A DNA stretch of 64,000 nucleotides, taken from the IMG/VR virus record IMGVR_UViG_3300037297_000066, positions 372,001 through 436,000 of that record. The stretch is one strand, 5' to 3'. Each line of letters begins with the position of its first letter. Position 1 is the first letter of the stretch. Positions 59,201 to 64,000 of this stretch are shown here, piece by piece. The translations under genes and the position numbers were made by a program. Source of the stretch: a virus. Under the pieces are notes generated by a model. It had not been told where the DNA came from. It made no database searches and worked only from the letters and a program-made list of their open reading frames with translations.

Positions 59201-61006
59201 GACAACGCTGTAGCAAGGTTCGACACGACCACCGGGAAGCTGATTCAGGACTCAGTATTCTTGGTTGATGACAGTGGAAACGTTACGGGCGCCGGTACCT
59301 ACAACGGGGAAACGGTTGCCAATCTGATTCATGACAATGTAGCAGGGGAAATCTCGGCTGTTACAGAGAAGGCAACTCCTGTCAGTGCTGACGTTCTCCT
59401 GATTGAGGACTCGGCAGACTCCAACAACAAGAAGAGGGTCCAGGTTGGAAACCTTCCAGGAGGAGGGGCTGGTTCTGACACTACAGCCATCCATGATGAC
59501 ACTGCTGGAGAGATCTCAGCCATCACGGAGAAGGCAACTCCGGTCTCGGCCGATCTAATTCTGATTGAGGATTCAGCTGATTCGAACAACAAGAAGAGAG
59601 TCCAAGTTGGGAACCTGCCCTCTTCCTCTGGGGACGTTGTAGGACCTGCCAGTGCTACGGACAACGCAGTAGCCAGATTCGACACAACCACAGGGAAGCT
59701 CATCCAAGATTCAGTCTTCCTCGTTGACGACAGCGGGAACGTTACCGGGGCAGGAACCTACAACGGAGAAACCGTAGCGAACCTGATTCACGATAACGTG
59801 GCGGGAGAGATCACGGCTGTCACTCTGAAAGCAACCCCGGTCAGTGCCGACGTTCTTCTGATTGAAGACTCCGCAGACTCCAACAACAAGAAGAGGATCA
59901 CGGTTGGGAGTCTCCCGAGCTCTTCCGGGGATGTAGTTGGACCCTCTTCAGCCACAGACAATGCAGTGGCTAGGTTCGACACAACCACTGGAAAACTCAT
60001 TCAGGACTCTGTTTTCCTGGTTGACGACAGTGGAAATGTCACAGGGGCAGGGACCTACAATGGAGAGACCGTTGCCAATCTAATTCACGACAACGTGGCC
60101 TCTGAGATCTCAGCCATTACGGAGAAGGCTACTCCAGTCTCGGCAGACCTTCTCTTGATTGAGGATTCTGCGGACTCGAACAACAAGAAGAGAGTCCAAG
60201 TTGGGAACCTCCCAGGTGGTGGCTCAGGAGATGTTGTAGGGCCGGCTTCGGCCACGGACAATGCAGTAGCCAGGTTCGACACCACAACAGGGAAGCTGAT
60301 TCAGGACTCTGTCTTCTTGGTTGACGACAGTGGAAATGTCACGGGGGCGGGCACCTACAATGGTGAAACAGTCGCCAACTTGATCCATGACAATGTGGCA
60401 GGAGAGATCACAGCTGTCACAGAGAAGGCTACGCCGGTCTCAGCTGACGTTCTTCTGATCGAGGATTCAGCCGATTCCAACAACAAGAAGAGGGTTCAGG
60501 TTGGCAACCTTCCGGGCGGGGGTGCTGGTTCTGATACCACTGCCATTCACGATGACACGGCAGCTGAGATCTCTGCCATTACAGAGAAAGCAACGCCGGT
60601 CAGTGCTGACCTCCTATTGATTGAGGACTCGGCAGATTCGAACAACAAGAAGAGGGTTCAAGTTGGGAACCTCCCCTCGGGAGGCAGTACTGTAACCTTC
60701 ATCAGTCCTTCTCAAATCACTTCCGATCAGAACAACTACGCTCCGACAGACTGGAGTACGGCGAATGCCGTAAGGTTGAGCTCCGATGCTTCTCGTAACA
60801 TCACGGGGTTGAATGGGTCTGCTAGTGTGGTCAAGAAGATTCTGATTAACGTGGGGTCCTACAACATTGTTTTGCAGCATGAGAACAGTAGTTCTACGGC
60901 TGCCAATCGGCTCATTGTGTCTGGAGGGTCTGACTTGACAGTACAACCAAATGATGCTGTGACTGTGCTATACGACCCTGTAACGACCCGTTGGAGGGTT
61001 GTCTAA
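53261..61006 (+). CDS. Long tail fibre with 16 full and 6 half repeats
   Basis: 2581 aa. Residues 1-~140: Ig/PKD-like anchor domain related to that of the protein at 172. Residues ~145-560: fibre shaft with VTGAGSVAFSFLVDANI and other beta segments. From codon 566 (base 54956) to ~60676 is a repeat array. Full unit ~100 aa: SGDVVGPASATDNAVARFD, TTGKLIQDSVFLVDDSGNVT, then IHDNVAGEI...IEDSADSNNKKRVQVGNLP. Six half units of ~53 aa carry only the second part. The last ~100 residues (ISPSQITSDQNNYAPTDWS ... ANRLIVSGG ... YDPVTTRWRVV) are a tip domain shared with the next protein. It most likely forms a trimeric fibre whose length is set by repeat number; host contact is inferred. AGGGG precedes the ATG. 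Confidence 0.85.
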   Translation: MAAIALIKFTQGPNTDIAGRAVVGTPYGVDGSVVVSNDDPTDIHHWKVYLVSAPPGSALELATQGDWTLLNEGVSNTPTASFNPDIAGSYRILLQVWDVANNLNQDIRNFIILDDGDFILPPFQKLPDPLPLPNPQDPSDVQKPNEMNVGGQPYGWMGNTSYQLHHQLIKHVATLVPSPGAGDTSKIYVVTGAGSVAFSFLVDANIDAAAAIDVSKLAPGTNGYVLTTSGGVPVWAAPSGGGLTPPSGAGDIAKLAFADAAGTDLDYADGVKVKNAGTTQNGLEFGTASIENESDDLVFNVATGQAHILQENTTEFARFDLGSGGSTPRLLFANDGAVVLPGDGYVLFGDGTAPSTGAIRVGGAFTTGSPVIIPVMVAYKNSNDRNIISYIAPEGPPSSLAFGDFSEPTQILGTSVGIQTGYFGVNSSGEIRFAASSNATGLHLLASGLVKIVGGSTDRVLEFDASQDAIVRCAAWTAGIHPGDNLTILAGEAFGSGQPGGQLRLASGPGSTPGTNDGDLEFYVGGTSGTKVLVFDVDTVAPTDGQVLTWSATNAAAEWVTPGGGSGDVVGPASATDNAVARFDTTTGKLIQDSVFLVDDSGNVTGAGTYNGETVANLIHDNVAGEIAAVTEKASPVSADLVLIEDSADSNNKKRVQVGNLPGGGSGDVVGPASATDNAVARFDTTTGKLIQDSVFLVDDSGNVTGAGTYNGETVANLIHDNVAGEIAAVTEKATPVSADVLLIEDSADSNNKKRIQIGNLPASSGDVVGPGSATDNAVARFDTTTGKLIQDSVFLIDDSGNVTGAGTYNGETVANLIHDNVAGEIIAVTEKATPVSGDVLLIEDSADSNNKKRVQVGNLPTGGAGSDTTAIHDDTAAEISAITEKATPVSADLLLIEDSADSNNKKRVQVGNLPSSSGDVVGPASATDNAVARFDTTTGKLIQDSVFLVDDSGNVTGAGTYNGETVANLIHDNVAGEITAVTLKATPVSGDVLLIEDSADSNNKKRITVGSLPSSSGDVVGPASATDNAVARFDTTTGKLIQDSVFLVDDSGNVTGAGTYNGETVANLIHDNVAGEITAVTEKATPVSADVLLIEDSADSNNKKRVQVGNLPTGGAGSDTTAIHDDTAGEISAVTEKATPVSADLLLIEDSADSNNKKRVQVGNLPSSSGDVVGPASATDNAVARFDTTTGKLIQDSVFLVDDSGNVTGAGTYNGETVANLLHDNVAGEIAAVTEKATPVSADLVLIEDSADSNNKKRVQVGNLPGGGSGDVVGPASATDNAIARFDTTTGKLIQDSVFLVDDSGNVTGAGTYNGETVANLIHDNVAGEISAVTLKATPVSADLLLIEDSADSNNKKRITVGSLPSSSGDVVGPASATDNAVARFDTTTGKLIQDSVFLVDDSGNVTGAGTYNGETVANLIHDNVAGEITAVTLKATPVSADVLLIEDSADSNNKKRITVGSLPSSSGDVVGPASATDNAVARFDTTTGKLIQDSVFLVDDSGNVTGAGTYNGETVANLIHDNVAGEITAVTEKATPVSADVLLIEDSADSNNKKRVQIGNLPTGSDPDAIHDNVASEISAVTEKTTPVSADLILIEDSADSNNKKRVQIGNLPYSSGDVVGPASATDNAVARFDTTTGKLIQDSVFLVDDSGNVTGAGTYNGETVANLIHDNVAGEITAVSLKATPVSGDVLLIEDSADSNNKKRITVGSLPSSSGDVVGPASATDNAVARYDTTTGKLIQDSVFLVDDSGNVTGAGTYNGETVANLIHDNVAGEITAVTEKATPISADVLLIEDSADSNNKKRVQIGNLPTGGAGSDTTAIHDDTAGEIAAVTEKATPVSADLILIEDSADSNNKKRVQIGNLPGGGSGDVVGPASATDNAVARFDTTTGKLIQDSVFLVDDSGNVTGAGTYNGETVANLIHDNVAGEISAVTLKATPVSADVILIEDSADSNNKKRITVGSLPSSSGDVVGPASATDNAVARFDTTTGKLIQDSVFLVDDSGNVTGAGTYNGETVANLIHDNVAGEISAVTEKATPVSADVLLIEDSADSNNKKRVQVGNLPGGGAGSDTTAIHDDTAGEISAITEKATPVSADLILIEDSADSNNKKRVQVGNLPSSSGDVVGPASATDNAVARFDTTTGKLIQDSVFLVDDSGNVTGAGTYNGETVANLIHDNVAGEITAVTLKATPVSADVLLIEDSADSNNKKRITVGSLPSSSGDVVGPSSATDNAVARFDTTTGKLIQDSVFLVDDSGNVTGAGTYNGETVANLIHDNVASEISAITEKATPVSADLLLIEDSADSNNKKRVQVGNLPGGGSGDVVGPASATDNAVARFDTTTGKLIQDSVFLVDDSGNVTGAGTYNGETVANLIHDNVAGEITAVTEKATPVSADVLLIEDSADSNNKKRVQVGNLPGGGAGSDTTAIHDDTAAEISAITEKATPVSADLLLIEDSADSNNKKRVQVGNLPSGGSTVTFISPSQITSDQNNYAPTDWSTANAVRLSSDASRNITGLNGSASVVKKILINVGSYNIVLQHENSSSTAANRLIVSGGSDLTVQPNDAVTVLYDPVTTRWRVV
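54956..60676 (+). repeat. Coding tandem repeat array of the fibre gene
   Basis: Sixteen full units with a period of about 297-300 bases (for example starts at 54956, 55256, 55553) and six interspersed half units of about 160 bases. The proteins encoded by the units are nearly identical, but codons differ widely at synonymous positions. For example, the Ala-Arg-Phe of VARFD is written GCC CGT TTT in unit 1 and GCC AGA TTC in unit 3. The repeats continue the open frame without interruption. Confidence 0.92.
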
Positions 61007-61722
61007 TGACTTTTTTGCTGAAGCAGTTGTCTGGGGGCGGGGCTGGCTCGATTCTGACTCAAGTTTCAATTCCAGGTTTTAGTGGGGAGGCTTCCAACAC
61101 GTATACTACATGGGGGGTTATAGGATCATTTGCTCTAGATCCTTCCGACTTTCCAGGAACCTACACGTTTGAGTCGGTACTTGAAGTGACGGATACCTAC
61201 ACTGCGGAGGTTCGGTTGTATGATGTGACCGCTGCCGCAGCTGTATCTGGATCTACTCTGAGTTCCACGTCCGATACTCCTGAGATAGTTTCTGCTTCGA
61301 TCACTCCTGCCAGTGGGGCCCGTGTTTACGAGGTGCAGCTGAGAGTAACCGCTACAGGAGGAACAGCTGTCTGCAAGTTCGCTACGCTGAGGGTGGGACA
61401 GTTTGCGAGCCTTACGATCTCCCCCGCTCAGATCACAGCAAACCAGAACAACTACTCACCGACTGACTGGAGCACAGCGACACATGTTCGGTTGAATACG
61501 GACGCTTCGAGGGATATCACCGGGTTCAGTGCGACTGCAGACATGAAACTCAAGGTCATCATCAATGTAGGGTCCTCAGATCTGGTTCTGAAGCATGAGA
61601 GCGCTAGTTCAGATGCTTCAAACCGAATACTTGTCCCGAGTGCTTCTGATCTCACCCTGGGAGCCGGAGATGCGGTGAACCTGTACTATGATGATACTTC
61701 CTCTCGGTGGAGGTGTGTCTGA
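61006..61722 (+). CDS. Fibre tip/secondary receptor-binding-like protein
   Basis: 238 aa from the ATG overlapping the fibre stop (TAATG at 61004-61008); an upstream in-frame start at 60991 lies within the fibre gene and is less likely. The N-terminal ~130 residues form a beta domain (VSIPGFSGEASNTYTTWGVI ... YTFESVLEVTDTYTAEVRLY). The C-terminal ~100 residues (ISPAQITANQNNYSPTDWST ... SNRILVPSASDLTLGAGDAV ... SRWRCV) are a clear paralogue of the giant fibre's tip. Coupled translation and a shared tip domain suggest the protein works next to the fibre, perhaps as an alternative or accessory tip. Its stop overlaps a small following frame (TGATG). Confidence 0.7.
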   Translation: MTFLLKQLSGGGAGSILTQVSIPGFSGEASNTYTTWGVIGSFALDPSDFPGTYTFESVLEVTDTYTAEVRLYDVTAAAAVSGSTLSSTSDTPEIVSASITPASGARVYEVQLRVTATGGTAVCKFATLRVGQFASLTISPAQITANQNNYSPTDWSTATHVRLNTDASRDITGFSATADMKLKVIINVGSSDLVLKHESASSDASNRILVPSASDLTLGAGDAVNLYYDDTSSRWRCV

Positions 61723-61781
61723 TGACGTTCATACTAGTCAGGGCAGTAACGGTGAGTGGGTGTTGGGAACACGTTAGATAG
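61722..61781 (+). pseudogene. Tiny coupled frame, probable remnant of another fibre-tip gene
   Basis: A 19-codon frame (MTFILVRAVTVSGCWEHVR) starts at an ATG overlapping the previous stop, exactly as the gene at 61006 does, and its first residues resemble MTFLLKQLSGGG there. It then ends at TAG (61779-61781). I read this as the 5' stub of a deleted tip-protein copy; a real micro-peptide cannot be excluded. The remaining bases to 61824 hold nothing I recognise apart from the next gene's GGAG site. Confidence 0.35.
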
Positions 61782-61824
61782 GGGCAAAAGGACCCCCCGA
61801 GCAGCTGAATAGACTGGAGAAAAT

Positions 61825-62739
61825 ATGGCAATCGTAACTACAGGGGCAGGAATAACCACCGACGTTGCTCACGAAGGCCCCTCGTTGATTTTCGAGCTAG
61901 TCGATCTTTTACGGACCAGTACCAATTGGACCGTTGATGGTTCGGGGAATGGAACCAGTGGGGGGATGGGTGGCGACTACATCACGACGGCGGCAGATCT
62001 AGAGGATTCTGGTGCTTGGGTGTGCATGGGGTGTCCGGGAAGCGGTCCTCAGATCTTGTTTTCTCGCTACACCGCCACGGATACCCAGTGGAGAGTGGCG
62101 GTTGCTCCGGATGCGGATTACACGGGAGGCGGTGCTTCTACCATTCCGACAGCGACCTCCGAGGCATTGTTCTTCGCGACGACTATGATCGGTACAAGTT
62201 CGACCAGGTTGCACATTACCGCAGAAAATGGATCAACAGTAGCAACAGCTGGATGGTCCGTGTATGCTCACGCGGAGGGAACTCCTGCCACAGCAAAAGC
62301 TGCGTTTGCTTTTTGTCCTACGGTGTACTCATTTGCTGAGGATACAGACCCGTGGATACTGTATATTGGGTCTTACACTGGGGGACATGATCAGAGCGGG
62401 TGGAATGAGACTACTACATCTACTACCCAAGGAGGTGCTCGTGGAATTGCTACGGATTCCTCAATGCAGACTGTACCGGCGGCTCTCCTCCAACACGAAA
62501 CTACCATTGCTGCTCCGAACAACAGCCCCAGTTCTCCAACCTCGCAAGATCTGGCACTACCTATGATGCATATACGGGCACCCTCTCTTGGGACGGGGTG
62601 TTGGAAGGGGGCCAATACCTTCGCTTACTGGAATGGGACTACGAGAGCTCCTTTGGAGACTTACGCATCGAAAACACGTGTCTCGTTCGGAGATGTCAAC
62701 TTCCCGTGGGACGGGACCAGCACCCCTTCGGCTAGCTAA
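61825..62739 (+). CDS. Phage structural protein, probably fibre or adhesin
   Basis: 304 aa. Helix at the N-terminus (GPSLIFELVDLLRTSTNWTV), then a beta-rich body with many Gly, Ser and Thr residues (LEDSGAWVCMGCPGSGPQIL; ALFFATTMIGTSSTRLHITA) and Trp/Tyr-rich strands (DTDPWILYIGSYTGG). This style, with a short helix followed by DSGAWVxxxxP, is common in fibre-associated proteins of tailed phages. GGAG lies six bases from the ATG. The stop overlaps the next start (TAATG). Confidence 0.6.
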   Translation: MAIVTTGAGITTDVAHEGPSLIFELVDLLRTSTNWTVDGSGNGTSGGMGGDYITTAADLEDSGAWVCMGCPGSGPQILFSRYTATDTQWRVAVAPDADYTGGGASTIPTATSEALFFATTMIGTSSTRLHITAENGSTVATAGWSVYAHAEGTPATAKAAFAFCPTVYSFAEDTDPWILYIGSYTGGHDQSGWNETTTSTTQGGARGIATDSSMQTVPAALLQHETTIAAPNNSPSSPTSQDLALPMMHIRAPSLGTGCWKGANTFAYWNGTTRAPLETYASKTRVSFGDVNFPWDGTSTPSAS

Positions 62740-63011
62740 TGGCTGACTGGACTCAGAGAATCCCGATAGCTGCATCAGACGTCTCTATGGAGCGTCTAAC
62801 TAGGGATGGCCATGGTGGTTGGGTGGTAGCGTTCGGGGGTTCCGCTATCACCGCTTACTACAAGATGCGAGCCCTGGACGATACACAGAGCTACTACGTG
62901 ACATGGGTAGTGTCTAACGAACCAGATCCCCTAGGGACCTACGCTCCTGAGGAAATCCATGCAGGGTCTGCAGTAGTTGCTGCAAGATGGACGGATCCTC
63001 CAACAGGTTAG
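62739..63011 (+). CDS. Small protein coupled to the preceding fibre-like gene
   Basis: 90 aa. ATG overlaps the preceding stop. Sequence: MADWTQRIPIAASDVSMERL, then a beta-like GGWVVAFGGSAITAYYKMRA, YYVTWVVSNEPDPLG, and a short end with AARWTDPP. It appears to be one small beta domain. No family recognised. Coupling suggests it joins the preceding protein in the virion. The short gap after it (63012-63050) shows only the next gene's ribosome site (AACAGG). Confidence 0.6.
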   Translation: MADWTQRIPIAASDVSMERLTRDGHGGWVVAFGGSAITAYYKMRALDDTQSYYVTWVVSNEPDPLGTYAPEEIHAGSAVVAARWTDPPTG

Positions 63012-63050
63012 TGGACTGTTTCTGATTAGGGTAATAGGTTGTAACAGGTA

Positions 63051-64000
63051 ATGTCTGGAGGCGGATACGGTGGTGGTGCATGGGGCGGGGCCCCGTACGG
63101 ATACGGTTCCGTAATAGGGGGCTCTGCAGATGTACCCCTATCGGAATCCCTTTCCATAGCGGAAGGGTTGTCCGTCAGTATCGGATTGCTGAAAGTCGAG
63201 ATCACCGGAGGCCGCTACATCACAGCTACTCCAGTCACCGAGCTCCGATTTCACAAGATCCGAGACTTTCAGCGCTACAGTCTCTTTACGGTGGTCGAAG
63301 GGAGCACAGTTCTTCCTAGAATCCTGAGCATCGATCCCGTTTATACAATCTTAGAGTCAGGCTCAGGAGGAGCAGTCGTAAACACGGGGAGCTCCTATTC
63401 CACCCGAGCTCTTCAGGTTGATGGCCCTATTGCTGCCAACGACTACTACAAATACATCGAGATCGAAAACGGTCCCAACACTGGTCGCTACCAGATCTTG
63501 TCAGTACTGGTTCCTGGAAACCCTGGGACAGTCCTCTTAGATCGTGAGCTTGTTCTGAGAGATGCCTACAGTGGAGCTCTTTCTTGGAAGTTGACTACAG
63601 CGGTTCAAGCCATCGAAATGGAGGTCACCAAGGTCACGAACAACGTAGAGTATCAACTGGAAGTCAACCACCTCTGGACCGATTCAGGGTCGGTGTTCAG
63701 CGCTTCGGGTAAGTTCGAGACAGCCGCTGCTCCCAAGCCACAAGTGGCCTCAGCAAGCGCTTTGGAGGATGGGGTTGTCCTAGTGACCTTCAACGAGCCT
63801 ATGCGCTCAGAAAACGATCTCGTTGACCCTGCGGACTATGAGATCACTGGGCCCACAACGGTTCGGGTAAAGCGGGCATGGACCCTGACTGACACAGAGG
63901 TGGCTCTGGACACCGTAGGGTTGGACGCTGGAAGCTACACTCTGGAGGTAAACACTTCAGGAACGCCAAAGGACATTGCTGGAAATCCTCTGGACCCGAT
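63051..64000 (+). CDS. Ig-like (SbsA/Big-type) structural protein, cut by the window edge
   Basis: 316 codons visible, no stop before 64000. The N-terminus is Gly/Tyr-rich (MSGGGYGGGAWGGAPYGYGS), the same style as the protein at 1683. Then come beta domains, and at ~225-316 a typical bacterial Ig-like domain: VVLVTFNEPMRSENDLVDPA, DYEITGPTTV, LDAGSYTLEV and DIAGNPLDP. These domains occur in surface-exposed phage proteins and may bind glycans; binding is inferred. The start at 63051 is chosen for its Gly-rich N-terminus and position after AGG. Confidence 0.7.
   Translation, partial: MSGGGYGGGAWGGAPYGYGSVIGGSADVPLSESLSIAEGLSVSIGLLKVEITGGRYITATPVTELRFHKIRDFQRYSLFTVVEGSTVLPRILSIDPVYTILESGSGGAVVNTGSSYSTRALQVDGPIAANDYYKYIEIENGPNTGRYQILSVLVPGNPGTVLLDRELVLRDAYSGALSWKLTTAVQAIEMEVTKVTNNVEYQLEVNHLWTDSGSVFSASGKFETAAAPKPQVASASALEDGVVLVTFNEPMRSENDLVDPADYEITGPTTVRVKRAWTLTDTEVALDTVGLDAGSYTLEVNTSGTPKDIAGNPLDP

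Noticed and set aside
55087-60285. Many minus-strand frames of 60-110 codons with near-identical products
   Set aside because: They repeat only because the fibre repeat array underneath repeats; they are antisense shadows.
54956-60676. CRISPR-like or satellite DNA interpretation of the repeat array
   Set aside because: Period is about 300 bases, the frame stays open throughout, and conservation is at the protein level; no spacers or short direct repeats.

Overview
The window lies inside the late structural region of a tailed phage (or a prophage) with a contractile tail, i.e. myovirus morphology. All 42 genes called are on the + strand and tightly packed. Many stops and starts overlap (ATGA/TAATG/TGATG) and no gap exceeds about 170 bases. 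No capsid, terminase, portal, lysis-cassette, integrase, tRNA or CRISPR feature is visible, so this is the neck, tail, baseplate and fibre half of a larger module. Several structural proteins are unusually long (sheath 1419 aa, hub 1240 aa, a baseplate protein of 1951 aa, a fibre of 2581 aa), which suggests a large genome. The host cannot be identified from the sequence. Shine-Dalgarno-like GGAG/GAGG sites and GTG starts indicate a bacterial host.

Layout. Bases 1-3.8 kb hold adhesin- or collar-fibre-like proteins with Ig-like domains, whose domains recur at the right end of the window. Bases 3.8-10 kb hold small neck and head-to-tail completion candidates (an HK97-gp10-like protein, zinc-ribbon proteins, a coiled-coil protein). 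Among them are two unexpected enzymes: a Dps-like ferritin (6690-7382) and an actin/MreB-fold ATPase (7418-8428). Bases 10.2-14.4 kb encode the giant tail sheath. Bases 14.6-21.9 kb are a non-structural island: a UvrD/Rep-type SF1 helicase interrupted by an intein, followed by three unrecognised genes. The tail programme resumes with the tube (21908), two chaperone-position genes (22732, 23885) and the tape measure (25144-28845). Next come two paralogous hub/adaptor proteins (one carrying a lytic transglycosylase domain), a gp27-like hub, a gp5-like spike and a small spike-associated protein. From 38 to 52.7 kb lie the outer baseplate proteins, ending in the recognisable series gp25/W-like, gp6/J-like and gp7/I-like.

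The right end (52.7-64 kb) encodes host-contact structures. The main one is a fibre with 16 full (~100 aa) and 6 half (~53 aa) repeats. It is followed by a second protein ending in the same tip domain, a probable remnant of a third, and further fibre-like proteins, one truncated by the window edge.

Together these genes would build the tail from the neck (terminator and completion proteins) through sheath and tube, whose length is set by the tape measure, to a baseplate with a peptidoglycan-cutting hub, a puncturing spike and long fibres. The least expected content is the actin-like ATPase beside a Dps-like protein, and the intein-bearing helicase with three unknown partners placed between sheath and tube. 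Conspicuous hairpins lie in several intercistronic gaps, two of them over the ribosome-binding site of the next gene, and may tune expression inside this long operon.
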